Assembly (NCBI GenBank): GCA_022822085.1
Contig: JAJECK010000051.1
Span: 62,001 to 126,000 of the forward strand
Direction: 5' to 3'
Length of the DNA stretch: 64,000 nt
Source: Candidatus Poribacteria bacterium
GTDB lineage: Bacteria > Poribacteria > WGA-4E > WGA-3G
Both the position numbers and the translations under genes were made by a program. The stretch's first letter is position 1. Each line of letters opens with the position of its first letter. The notes beneath the pieces were generated by a model. The model searched no databases. It saw nothing but the letters and a program-made list of their open reading frames with translations, and was not told the origin of the DNA. This document shows, in pieces, positions 1 through 9,458 of the stretch.

Positions 1-2
1 TT

Positions 3-1865
3 TCTGAAGAGGTATGGAAACCTGAAGATGACACTGAACTCAATGTCGTATTTGAATCGTTCTCATCACTCTTAGACCCCGCAGAAGAAGCAACAGATAT
101 TAACGCCGGACTAACACATATCCTTGAAAATCACTCTAATCTGCGCGGTGTGGTGCTGCTCTCGGATGGCGATTGGAATGTCGGGGATTCACCAGAAAAG
201 GCTGCCACCCGCTTCCACATGAAAGAGGTACCCGTTTTCACCGTAGGTGTCGGCAGTGAAGTACCATTACCCGACCTTGAGTTAGTTAGCATGGACGCGC
301 CGACTTATGGCGTTACAAAGAAACAACTCCGTATTCCGTTTGTCGTTCGCAACACTTTGGGGCAAGACAGAGACGTGAATCTAACTTTGAGCATCAATGG
401 AGAATCAACGATTACCAAAATCATTACAGTTCCTGCTATGGGACAGGCACAAGATAATATGGCTTGGACACCACAAGAAACAGGTGAATACGACATATCT
501 CTGCGAATTGCAAAGGATATCCAAGAGTTGATACCAGAAAATAATGAACTCTCTGCTCCAATATCAATACGTAAAGAACAGTTGAAAATTCTCGTTATAG
601 ATTCTTTTCCGCGTTGGGAGTATCGTTATCTACGCAACGCTTTGGAACGTGATGCAGGTGTTGATGTCTCGTGCCTGCTATTTCATCCTAAGCTACCACA
701 GGTTGGCGGAGGACGCGCTTATATCAAGAGGTTCCCTGATGCAAGAGAACTCAGCAAATTTGATGTGGTGTTTCTCGGAGATGTCGGGATTGCTCCCGAT
801 CAGTTGACGACTGAACAAGCACAGGATTTACGGCAACTTGTTAGTGCCCAAGCAGCTGGCATTGTCTTTCTACCGGGACGCACAGGCGCGCATAATTCAT
901 TGACTATCGGTCCACTTGCCGACCTTTATCCTGTAGTTTTAGATCCTGCCACACCGAACGGTGTCGGTTCAAGTTTGCAAGGATATTTCGCTCTCACAGA
1001 ACCCGGACAACGAAGTTTATTGACACGGCTTGGAGATACCGATATTGATAACAGCGATGTGTGGCGCACGTTACCAGGTTTCTTCTGGTATGCTGGCGTC
1101 AGACGTGCGAAAGCAGGAACAGAGATATTGGCAGTACACGACCAAGCTTCCACAGTGTCCGGACGCGTGCCACTTATTGTTACAAAAACGTATGGCACAG
1201 GGAAAGTCCTTTTCATGGGAACGGATAGTGCATGGCGTTGGCGACATGGTGTTGAAGACAAATACCACTACCGCTTCTGGAGTCAAGTCGCCCGGTGGAT
1301 GGCATATCGCCGACAAATGGCACAAGGTGAATCGATACGAATGTTCTACTCACCTGACCGACCTCACGTTGATGATGTCCTTACCTTAAACGCTAATGTA
1401 ATTGATAACTTCGGCGGACCGCTGGAAAGAGGCACAGTCGTGGTACAGGCGATTGCCCCTTCTGGTAAAACTGAAACCATCCGACTACAACCAGGTGTAG
1501 AAGATGCGTTAGGACTGTTCATCGGGACGTTTACACCGAAAGAGGCTGGCAACTATCGGCTTGTAGCGACCAGCAGTGAAACAGGGGCATCCGTTCAAAC
1601 TGAGCTTTCGGTGCAAGGATTAAATCGTGAGCAACAAGGAAGATTGGCAAGGTTTGATGTTCTTGAGGAAATCGCAAATATCACTGGAGGGAAATTAGTA
1701 TCAGTTTCTGAAGTAGGGACATTACAGGAACATCTCGCTGCCCTACCAGAACCTGAACCGATTGTTAAACGGACGCGTATCTGGGCAAACCCGTATTGGG
1801 GTGGGTTGATTATACTTCTGCTCGGGTTATTCTGGGTTGCAAGGAAGATGGCAGGTACGATATAA
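3..1865 (+). CDS. VWA-domain membrane protein with amidotransferase-like domain, 5'-truncated
   Basis: The reading frame is open to the left edge, so the 571-aa track ORF starting at GTG 150 is only the visible 3' part; codons from base 3 read as good protein (SEEVWKPEDD). The first part holds the end of a von Willebrand A fold (VVLLSDGDWN, FTVGVGS). Beta-rich domains follow, then a glutamine-amidotransferase-like segment (LKILVIDSFPRWEYRYLRNA) and one C-terminal membrane helix (YWGGLIILLLGLFWVARKM). Proteins of this build usually sit with MoxR, DUF58 and DUF4175 genes in BatA-like membrane operons, and a DUF4175-like gene follows here after the DarTG gene. The molecular role is unknown; a cell-envelope or stress role is inferred from the family. 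Confidence 0.8.
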   Translation, partial: SEEVWKPEDDTELNVVFESFSSLLDPAEEATDINAGLTHILENHSNLRGVVLLSDGDWNVGDSPEKAATRFHMKEVPVFTVGVGSEVPLPDLELVSMDAPTYGVTKKQLRIPFVVRNTLGQDRDVNLTLSINGESTITKIITVPAMGQAQDNMAWTPQETGEYDISLRIAKDIQELIPENNELSAPISIRKEQLKILVIDSFPRWEYRYLRNALERDAGVDVSCLLFHPKLPQVGGGRAYIKRFPDARELSKFDVVFLGDVGIAPDQLTTEQAQDLRQLVSAQAAGIVFLPGRTGAHNSLTIGPLADLYPVVLDPATPNGVGSSLQGYFALTEPGQRSLLTRLGDTDIDNSDVWRTLPGFFWYAGVRRAKAGTEILAVHDQASTVSGRVPLIVTKTYGTGKVLFMGTDSAWRWRHGVEDKYHYRFWSQVARWMAYRRQMAQGESIRMFYSPDRPHVDDVLTLNANVIDNFGGPLERGTVVVQAIAPSGKTETIRLQPGVEDALGLFIGTFTPKEAGNYRLVATSSETGASVQTELSVQGLNREQQGRLARFDVLEEIANITGGKLVSVSEVGTLQEHLAALPEPEPIVKRTRIWANPYWGGLIILLLGLFWVARKMAGTI

Positions 1866-1883
1866 CTATTAACGGTATTAGTT

Positions 1884-3053
1884 ATGCCAAAATTGGACAT
1901 ACGCGAACTTTACTACATTACGCACATAGACAATCTCCCATCCATCCTTGCGCGCGGGGTTTTGTCTCACGCAAAGATGGAAGCAGAAGGCGTACATTCT
2001 ACACCTATCTATGATGCGGATATAGTCAGCAGACGCAACCACATAACGACTCCTGACACAAAGAGGCATTGGTCTTATGCTAATCTCTATTTCCAACCAC
2101 GGAACGCTATGATGTATCGCGTTGTCCATGAAATTGAACCAAAAAATCTTGCTGTTATAGGTATCAATAAAAGTGTATTAAATGAACAAGATGTTTTTAT
2201 CACAGATGGAAACGCCGCGCATGAGACAACACAATTTTTCTATCCTTCCAAAGGATTGGAAATCTTAAGACAACAGTGGTCAATAATTCGGAACGATTGG
2301 TGGAATAGAGATGACGGATCCAAGCGAAAAATTATGGCAGAATGTCTAATTCCAAGGCACATTAAACCTGAATACATTCAATCTGTTTATGTAGCAGGTA
2401 ATTCAGTACGAGATATCGCTCAGGAAAAAGTTGGAAATTCCGATGTTACCGTTAGTTCTGAACCAGACATGTTTTTCCAACCATACAGTCGGACAAGAGT
2501 AGGAGACAATATTTCACTCATTGATGGAGATGTGTTCTTCTCAAACCTACAGACATTAACAATTAGCGTGAATCTACAAGGAATTATGGGAAAAGGATTA
2601 GCCTCACGTGCCAAATACCAATTCCCCGATGTCTATGTAGCATACCAGGATGTGTGTCGGGCAAAACGAATCACAGCGACAAAACCTTATCTCTACAAAC
2701 GCGAAAGTTCTTTAGACGAGGAATTGGCTGATGTAGGTGCGCCGCTTGTCGCTCCCAATGCCGTCAAGTGGTTCCTGCTTTTCGCAACGAAACGGTATTG
2801 GAAAGACAATTCACGTTTAGATGATATTGAAGGCGGTCTTGCCTGGGTTCGGGACAATTTTCAAAAGGAAGGAATTCAATCTCTCGCAATGCCTGCCCTC
2901 GGTTGTGGGTTGGGAGGTTTGGATTGGAAAGAGGTTGGTCCCTTGATGTGTAAATATCTGCACGGTATTAATATTTCAGTCGCAATCTATCTGCCACGGG
3001 AACATCAAATTGAGTTACAATATAAAACAGCATCATATCTACTATCACTTTAA
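1884..3053 (+). CDS. DarT-DarG fusion: DNA ADP-ribosyltransferase toxin joined to macrodomain antitoxin
   Basis: This 389-aa protein carries both halves of a DarTG system in one chain. Residues about 1-190 match DarT (DUF4433): YYITHIDNLPSIL with His14, ANLYFQPRNAMMY with Arg73 in the NAD-binding motif, and Glu153 in KRKIMAECLIP as the likely catalytic Glu. Residues about 205-372 match the DarG macrodomain: ISLIDGDVFF, NLQGIMGKGLA, FATKRYW (Lys303 aligns with the DarG catalytic Lys) and ALGCGLGGLDW. DarT attaches ADP-ribose to thymidine in single-stranded DNA and DarG removes it; such systems act in phage defence. Normally they are two genes. The ATG at 1884 lies 18 bp after the VWA gene, and the gene splits what looks like a VWA-DUF4175 operon. 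Family assignment is strong; that both activities persist is inference. Confidence 0.88.
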   Translation: MPKLDIRELYYITHIDNLPSILARGVLSHAKMEAEGVHSTPIYDADIVSRRNHITTPDTKRHWSYANLYFQPRNAMMYRVVHEIEPKNLAVIGINKSVLNEQDVFITDGNAAHETTQFFYPSKGLEILRQQWSIIRNDWWNRDDGSKRKIMAECLIPRHIKPEYIQSVYVAGNSVRDIAQEKVGNSDVTVSSEPDMFFQPYSRTRVGDNISLIDGDVFFSNLQTLTISVNLQGIMGKGLASRAKYQFPDVYVAYQDVCRAKRITATKPYLYKRESSLDEELADVGAPLVAPNAVKWFLLFATKRYWKDNSRLDDIEGGLAWVRDNFQKEGIQSLAMPALGCGLGGLDWKEVGPLMCKYLHGINISVAIYLPREHQIELQYKTASYLLSL

Positions 3054-3099
3054 TGGGAGTGACTTTTTTGTCAATAGTCACACCAAAAGGAGAATATTA

Positions 3100-6000
3100 A
3101 TGAACCAAACACCATCACAAAACAACGGGGTAAACCTACCTCCACGAATGCAAAAAGCATTAGAACAATACAAAAAACGGGTATGGATCATCAAACTTGC
3201 GGAAGGCACATTAGCAGCGATCTTTGGGCTCATCGTTTCATATCTCATCGTGTTTGGCTTAGAACGACTGATTGATACCCCAGCACCCCTGCGCGCGCTC
3301 ATCCTAATAGTTGGAATGGTCGGGACGGTAATTTTCCTGCCGCTGAAATACTACAACTGGGTCTGGCGAAATCGACAATTAGAAGGTATTGCCAAGCTAT
3401 TGCAACATAAGTTCCCACGTTTTGGTGATCATGTGCTCGGCATCGTAGAACTCGCCTCAGAAAGATCTGACCAATCGTCAAGTCCTGCACTGGTTGCAGC
3501 CGCTATGCGTCAAGTTGATGAAGAAGTGGCAAAACACAATCTCAAAGATGCTGTGCCGAATCCGAGACATCGTCGTTGGGCAATAGCAGTAGGTCTACCC
3601 CTACTCCTTGTTATCATTGGGGTAATCATTATTCCGGCAACGACTGGCAACACTCTTGCGCGATGGTTGACTCCATGGCGAAACGTTGAACGATGGACAT
3701 TTGCCCAATTGAAAGGCAAACCGGATCCACGCGTCGTTGCCTACGCAGAACCCTTTGATGTTGAAGCTCAGTTGAAAGATGAATCCCCATGGAAACCTGA
3801 AACCGGTGAAGCACGATACGCAAAACAAGAACCTGTAGTTGCAGAACGAGATGGGGCTACTTATAAATTTCAATTGCCACCGCAAACAGAGGAAGGAAAA
3901 ATCAAGATGCGGGTAGGAGATGCAAGACGTTCCATTCCCGTTGAACCAAAATTGCGCCCGGCACTCAAAGAACTTATTGCCAACGTTCAGCTCCCCGATT
4001 ATCTACAACGCGAAGAACCGAGAATAGACGATGTACGTGGTGGAATAGTGAGTTTAGTGAAAGGTAGTACTGCCACCTTGGAAGCGACAATTACACGAGA
4101 ACTCTCTGAAGCAACGTTAAATGAACGGCCGCAAAAAATAGAAGGAGAAAAAATAACAACAGAACCGATTGCCGTCCAAAAAACGACAGAGATGGCGTTA
4201 ACATGGCGGGATCACTATGGACTTGCAGCGAGTGAACCTCAGGTAGTGCAGTTTGAACTACAAGAAGACGCAGAACCAACCATTGCTATTACCAAACTAA
4301 AAAACAATCAGGTTGTGCTTTCTACAGAAGTGCTCACATTTGAGATTCAGTCGGCAGATGATTTTGGTGTGAAACAGGTCGGTATAGAATGGGAAGGTAT
4401 TGAGAACCCAATCCAAAACCCTGAACCTGCAATCGGTGAGAAAACCGTGTCCTCAGGGTCGCCTATATCGGAATCACTCATCGTGCCAGCGACATTCTCC
4501 GTTGAACGAGAAAATGTTCCACCACAGAGCCTACGTCTGCGTGCTTTTGCAGAAGATTATTTTCCTAACCGCGAACGTGTCCGTTCACCACAGATAGTGC
4601 TGCATGTGCTTTCCCCGTCAGAACATTTCAAGTGGTTAATCGGACAGATGCAGCTCTGGGCAGGTGCAGCAAAGGACGTACACGACAAAGAATTGCAATT
4701 ACACCAAACCAATCGTGAACTGCAAGACCTGCCCCCCGAAGCACTTGACGATCCAGCACAACGTAAAAAATTGCAGGAACAAGCCGCTGCAGAACGTGCT
4801 AACGCAGCAAAACTTGATAGCCTCATTGATAGCGGTAAAGAGTTGGTGCAAGAAGCAGCAAAAAACAGTGAGTTTGACGCGGAACAACTACAATCTTGGG
4901 GAGATATGCTCAAACAATTAGAGGAGATAGCCGGAAAGCAGATGCCTTCTGTCGCAAATTTACTCGCACAAGCATCCGAAGCCCCAGGACAGAGCAGTCA
5001 GAAGCCATCAGACAGCAGCCAGCAAAGTCCATCTTCTCCAAGTAGTAGTCCTAGTCAACAATCACCAAGCGAAAACCAAGGAGAACAGCAGCAAAACCAA
5101 GCATCAAACGGAAAATCGCAACAGTCTGACCAACAACAGAAAGATGCAGAACAACAGCAAAACCAAGCATCAGGTGATAAATCACAATCCTCTGGTAAAC
5201 CGCAGGAAGGTTCAGGAGATGATACAAAGAAATATGGACCCGATAGTTTCGTGCCACCTGAAGGGACAGACGAGGATGCTGAGGATCCTGAAGACCCAAA
5301 CAAACGTCCCGATTCTGTCAGTGTGAACCGGAGTAAACCACCACAAGGTGGGGAACAAGGTAAACCTTCACCTACGAATCCCACACCAGGACTTTCAGAT
5401 GTAGAATCGGGTTTCAACAAACCTGACAAGCCAAGTGACGCACCACCATCACAAGTTGTTGGCGGGTTAGCCATCCCTAATACGACTTTGATGGGAAGTG
5501 GCAGAGAAGATCAAGGTGAAGATGAAAACACTGAAACACCACCTGCGGAAGAACTCGTGGTACAGGCTGTTGAAGAACAGAAGGAATTGTTGGACGCTTT
5601 CGCTAAACTATCAGACGAGATGAAAAAACTTCTGGTCAGTTTTGAAAATAGTACATTCGTGAAACGGTTGAAAGCAGCCTCACGAAAACAGATTGACATC
5701 GCAGCTGATCTCAACAAAATTGATACCTTTGGGCTTTCTGACAGAGGCACAAAAAATCAAGATGTCCGAAAACGTTTAGCTGAAATGGAATCCAATGAAT
5801 CCAAGAAGGTAACCACCATCATACAAGATATGGCAGCTTATACTGATCGTCGTCCTAATGATAATTACCTACGTGTCCTTGCTGAGATGGAAGACGCTTC
5901 TGTATCAAACCAGATGCGCGAACTTGTTAGATCAATTAACAGGAATTATGTCGGACAATCAACGATTGAAGCAGAATACTGGGCGGATACTTTGGATCGA

Positions 6001-6669
6001 TGGGCAGAACAGTTAGTAGACCCATTACCGGATGGAGAATGTCCCCCAGGTGGAATGATGGAGTTGCCAAGTCTACCCCCTGAAATTGTCCTTGAGGTAT
6101 TACGTATCATCAATCGCGAGATTCAATTAAGAGAGGAAACGCGCGAAACGGAGAACGCAAAGGGCACTCTCAATTCCGATAAATATTATGAGCGAAGTGA
6201 AGGATTGAGCGATACACAATATGAAATCGCCGAGGATACACTTGAGATAGCAAGACAAATCAGTCTATTGCCAGAAGCGAATACACCACGTATCAGGCAG
6301 CAATACGCTAAAGTCGCTATGGCAGCAGAAGTTATGGAGGAAGCGGAAACAATCCTTGCCCAACCTAACACCGGTCCCGAAGCTATCGCAGCCATATCAG
6401 AAGTAATAGAAATCCTCCTTCAAACACAACGCGTTCCAAATACACCTGGTAGCGGCGGTGGTGGCGGTGACACACCAGGAGGTAGCGGTAATGTCTTTGC
6501 ACAATTAGTTTCCGCTATGGCACTCGGAAGTGGTAGCGGCGACGACTCCGGTGAGGTATTCATTGAAAAACGCTCTCCTAAACAAGCAATAGGAAAAACA
6601 GGGCGCGTCCTACCTGAAGAATTCCGACAAGGTTTAGACGCATATTTCAACGTTTTAGAGGGGAACTAA
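3100..6669 (+). CDS. DUF4175-like large membrane protein with Q/S-rich linker
   Basis: The start at 3100 (MNQTPSQNNG) is preferred over the track start at 3010, because AAAGGAG lies just upstream and 3010 would overlap the DarTG gene. The product is 1189 aa. Two membrane helices lie near residues 30-80 (AIFGLIVSYLIVFGL, ALILIVGMVGTVIF) and a third near 165-185 (AVGLPLLLVIIGVIII). Beta-rich domains, a long helical coiled-coil region and a Gln/Ser/Pro-rich segment (about 625-770) follow, then a helical part and a Gly/Ser-rich stretch (GSGGGGGD) near the C-terminus. It resembles the DUF4175/TIGR02302-type proteins found beside VWA-domain genes. The function is unknown; it probably spans the envelope. 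Confidence 0.75.
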   Translation: MNQTPSQNNGVNLPPRMQKALEQYKKRVWIIKLAEGTLAAIFGLIVSYLIVFGLERLIDTPAPLRALILIVGMVGTVIFLPLKYYNWVWRNRQLEGIAKLLQHKFPRFGDHVLGIVELASERSDQSSSPALVAAAMRQVDEEVAKHNLKDAVPNPRHRRWAIAVGLPLLLVIIGVIIIPATTGNTLARWLTPWRNVERWTFAQLKGKPDPRVVAYAEPFDVEAQLKDESPWKPETGEARYAKQEPVVAERDGATYKFQLPPQTEEGKIKMRVGDARRSIPVEPKLRPALKELIANVQLPDYLQREEPRIDDVRGGIVSLVKGSTATLEATITRELSEATLNERPQKIEGEKITTEPIAVQKTTEMALTWRDHYGLAASEPQVVQFELQEDAEPTIAITKLKNNQVVLSTEVLTFEIQSADDFGVKQVGIEWEGIENPIQNPEPAIGEKTVSSGSPISESLIVPATFSVERENVPPQSLRLRAFAEDYFPNRERVRSPQIVLHVLSPSEHFKWLIGQMQLWAGAAKDVHDKELQLHQTNRELQDLPPEALDDPAQRKKLQEQAAAERANAAKLDSLIDSGKELVQEAAKNSEFDAEQLQSWGDMLKQLEEIAGKQMPSVANLLAQASEAPGQSSQKPSDSSQQSPSSPSSSPSQQSPSENQGEQQQNQASNGKSQQSDQQQKDAEQQQNQASGDKSQSSGKPQEGSGDDTKKYGPDSFVPPEGTDEDAEDPEDPNKRPDSVSVNRSKPPQGGEQGKPSPTNPTPGLSDVESGFNKPDKPSDAPPSQVVGGLAIPNTTLMGSGREDQGEDENTETPPAEELVVQAVEEQKELLDAFAKLSDEMKKLLVSFENSTFVKRLKAASRKQIDIAADLNKIDTFGLSDRGTKNQDVRKRLAEMESNESKKVTTIIQDMAAYTDRRPNDNYLRVLAEMEDASVSNQMRELVRSINRNYVGQSTIEAEYWADTLDRWAEQLVDPLPDGECPPGGMMELPSLPPEIVLEVLRIINREIQLREETRETENAKGTLNSDKYYERSEGLSDTQYEIAEDTLEIARQISLLPEANTPRIRQQYAKVAMAAEVMEEAETILAQPNTGPEAIAAISEVIEILLQTQRVPNTPGSGGGGGDTPGGSGNVFAQLVSAMALGSGSGDDSGEVFIEKRSPKQAIGKTGRVLPEEFRQGLDAYFNVLEGN

Positions 6670-6772
6670 TGACAAAATAACGTCATTCATCTCAGTAGGT
6701 GCGTTTTTCACCAATAAATTGAGATAAACCCATTAATTTAGATTCAATGTGCTGCACAACAGAGGAATACCG

Positions 6773-7720
6773 ATGGCTGTTAGGGAAAATGATGTTATAC
6801 CTTATGAGGTATTTGCCAGATTCAAACGGATAGAACAAGGAAATCCAATCATCTCTCTTCCTCCACCGCTTTGGGCAGCAGCAACGCATGCGATTGTTGT
6901 TGATGGGACGGTCCACTATATCTGGTGTAAACGCTATGTAGATCGTCGGTGGGTAATGATGCACGCCACAGCTCCTATCAGTGCTATCACCGACATTACA
7001 CAGGACAAACGAAATCCTATTATTGAACCTTCAGTAGATGGGTTTGACAATGCAGCCGTTGAGTATCCTTTTCCTTTTTTGAATCCTGCTGACGGCAAAT
7101 ACTATATGTATTATCGTGGTAAAGGAGAAACGACGCCTGAACAGACAGGATTGCTTGTAAGCGACGGTGATTTAGGTAAATGGCAACGTGTTCAACACAC
7201 GCCAGTCATCCCTGCGGATACAGAACACGAACTACACGGTTCAACACATCCCTCTGTAGCAATAGATGGTGATACAATCCACATTGTTTATACAGGCAAG
7301 GCAACGAAATCATTCGGTGAAGGACTAACGATGTGTCATGCCACCGCGCAAACAAACAATCCAGCATTGGTAACAAAAAGTCCCGCAAATCCCGTTTTCA
7401 CAGGTAGTGGGCAAGCATGGGATAGTAAAGCCGTTCGCGAAACTGAATTGTTTAAAGGTCCGGAGTATTTCCATATTCTCTATGGCGGTTTTGATGGGGA
7501 AGTATGGAGAATCGGGCATGTGCGGACTCGTGATTTCCTTAACTTTGAACCAAATCCATACAATCCTGTTTTCATACCATCTGACGACCCCGATGCTTTT
7601 GACTGCGACGGTGTCTTGACAGGACAGATCCTTGAAATTGACGATACTTATGTCATGCTCTATGCTGGTAAAAAAGGTAATGAATGGCAAACAGGTTTGG
7701 CTACAATACGAGAAGGTTAG
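6773..7720 (+). CDS. Beta-propeller glycosidase-like protein (GH43/32/130-type fold)
   Basis: The start chosen is ATG 6773 (MAVRENDVIPYEVF) with AGAGGA about 7 nt upstream; the track start at 6749 is a GTG without such support. The 315-aa product has the repeating blade pattern of five-bladed propeller glycosidases: WAAATHAIVVDGTVHYIWCKR, YPFPFLNPADGKYYMYYRGKG, HPSVAIDGDTIHIVYTGK, FHILYGGFDGEVWRIGHVR and YVMLYAGKKG, with Asp/Glu residues at blade starts. No signal peptide is seen, so it is probably cytoplasmic. It may act on oligosaccharides, but the substrate cannot be told. It stands about 100 bp after the DUF4175-like gene and 21 bp before the next gene. Confidence 0.65.
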   Translation: MAVRENDVIPYEVFARFKRIEQGNPIISLPPPLWAAATHAIVVDGTVHYIWCKRYVDRRWVMMHATAPISAITDITQDKRNPIIEPSVDGFDNAAVEYPFPFLNPADGKYYMYYRGKGETTPEQTGLLVSDGDLGKWQRVQHTPVIPADTEHELHGSTHPSVAIDGDTIHIVYTGKATKSFGEGLTMCHATAQTNNPALVTKSPANPVFTGSGQAWDSKAVRETELFKGPEYFHILYGGFDGEVWRIGHVRTRDFLNFEPNPYNPVFIPSDDPDAFDCDGVLTGQILEIDDTYVMLYAGKKGNEWQTGLATIREG

Positions 7721-7741
7721 AACCAGAATGAGGGTTGACAA

Positions 7742-9451
7742 ATGCAACTCCGAAAAATTGTCCGTCTATATTTTGTTTTATTATTAGTTGCAGGCATTGC
7801 TTATGCAGAAGAAAACACTGCCAACGGTGGAAACATCATAGGAAAAATCCGTGATATTAAACAAAATCCAATTATTGGGGTTGAAGTCAAGATTGTTAGT
7901 TCTGATGGTAAAACTTTCACAGTAATATCAGATGCCGATGGCAATTATAAATTTTCAAACATTCCTGCGGGACGTTACACAGGGAACTATCACAAAAAAG
8001 GATATGGATCCCGAACTGGCCCGTCTATTGTGGTGGATAACGGAAGAAACCATGGTGTCCAACACATAATGCATAGCACAAAGGACATTCAGAAAATTCA
8101 GATTTTAGTTCATCACATTGCCGATAATATAGGGGTGTTATTCGACCTTGATGCTTTGGAGGTCAAGGCACTTCGTCAATCAATGCAGATATCGATTGAA
8201 AACGTATTAGAATATGATCAAAACTTGATGTCTATGGTCCTAAATTCCAGACATAGAAAAGGTGTGGAAATACTTGATGCATTGTTGACCCATTCCGAGA
8301 TAAAAAACACAATAGCCAAACATCTAAATACGCAACAACTAAAGGATTATATAGATTTCACCAAAACACGACAAAAGAATGCTCAACAAGCTTGTATTCA
8401 TTTTATCGCCGTCTTACTTGAGCAATCTCTCAGTCTAAGTATTGAGCAAAAAGATAGAATAATACAATTACTGATTGAAAGTAAAGATGCTGACAAACAA
8501 CTTACCTTAGAGAACTTAATAAGTGAACCACTTCAAAATATTGTAAATCTGATTAATAACGAATTAAAATTATCTCTGGACAATATATTGAACCAAACGC
8601 AGTTAGAATTATGGAAAGTAATGCTACAAATATATGAGGAAGAGAGGCATGAATTTGGAGATGTTGTAGGAATTGAGGTGCTTGAGGCACCAATGGATGA
8701 AGCAATAGAGAAACCAGAAAGGCAAAAGAAACAACTTCAGGTCAAGTCTAAAGAGGAAATCCGAGAATCTCTACTTTGGCAACTGGCAAAAACAGCCCTT
8801 ACGGCGCACACCGAACGTTTAGGACTACAGAATGAGCAAGACTTGAGACGGTTAGATCTGGCATCAGCCGGTGTAGCGCATCAATTCGTTGAAACACAAG
8901 ACATATATATTAATTCAAGAGTTCCATTTGTAGAAGACTCAAGCAACATCATAATGGCAGTGATGGCTTCCTCAATAACTCGTGAAGATGCTATCAAAAA
9001 ACTCAACACAATTGCTCAGGACCTTCAAGAAAAGAGAACCAACAACCAAGAGATTGTTGATGTATCTGACAAGACAGTTAATCCGTTATACCATCACACT
9101 TTGAATAACATGTTTTTTGATAGAATTTCTTACGTCTTAAATAATCCACTTTATCAACATGCTATCAGAGATGTTCTTCCCGAAGAGGCGTATACACAAT
9201 ATATTGAAAAAGAAACTGAAAGAATAGCATTTCTTCAACAAGCATCACGTGATCTTGTAGTTGCCAATATTGATATCTATCTACTTCTAAATGAAAACCA
9301 GCGGAAACATTTAGAAACAGCAGCAGCGCAGCTAACACTCCCGATCATAAGCAATGATGGACTAACATATATGATAATAAAACTTTTCCTTAGTGCTGCC
9401 ACTGAGACATGGAGTCCTTGGCAGCAACTTCAAGTAGTAAATGGAGGATAA
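7742..9451 (+). CDS. Exported protein with carboxypeptidase-regulatory-like domain
   Basis: The 569-aa product opens with a clear signal peptide (MQLRKIVRLYFVLLLVAGIAYAEE). Residues about 30-100 form a CarboxypepD_reg-like Ig fold (GKIRDIKQNPIIGVEVKIVS, DADGNYKFSNIPAGRYTGNY), typical of surface or TonB-related proteins. The remaining 450 residues are helical and I do not recognise them. The domain suggests an extracytoplasmic location; the role is unknown. Its stop overlaps the region before the next gene, and an ATG at 9441 in the neighbouring frame even overlaps it, so the two are probably co-transcribed. Confidence 0.7.
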   Translation: MQLRKIVRLYFVLLLVAGIAYAEENTANGGNIIGKIRDIKQNPIIGVEVKIVSSDGKTFTVISDADGNYKFSNIPAGRYTGNYHKKGYGSRTGPSIVVDNGRNHGVQHIMHSTKDIQKIQILVHHIADNIGVLFDLDALEVKALRQSMQISIENVLEYDQNLMSMVLNSRHRKGVEILDALLTHSEIKNTIAKHLNTQQLKDYIDFTKTRQKNAQQACIHFIAVLLEQSLSLSIEQKDRIIQLLIESKDADKQLTLENLISEPLQNIVNLINNELKLSLDNILNQTQLELWKVMLQIYEEERHEFGDVVGIEVLEAPMDEAIEKPERQKKQLQVKSKEEIRESLLWQLAKTALTAHTERLGLQNEQDLRRLDLASAGVAHQFVETQDIYINSRVPFVEDSSNIIMAVMASSITREDAIKKLNTIAQDLQEKRTNNQEIVDVSDKTVNPLYHHTLNNMFFDRISYVLNNPLYQHAIRDVLPEEAYTQYIEKETERIAFLQQASRDLVVANIDIYLLLNENQRKHLETAAAQLTLPIISNDGLTYMIIKLFLSAATETWSPWQQLQVVNGG

Positions 9452-9458
9452 TATAGCC

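Noticed and set aside
3010-3099. Track start of the DUF4175-like gene
   Set aside because: It overlaps the DarTG gene and lacks a ribosome site; AAAGGAG before 3100 decides the later start.
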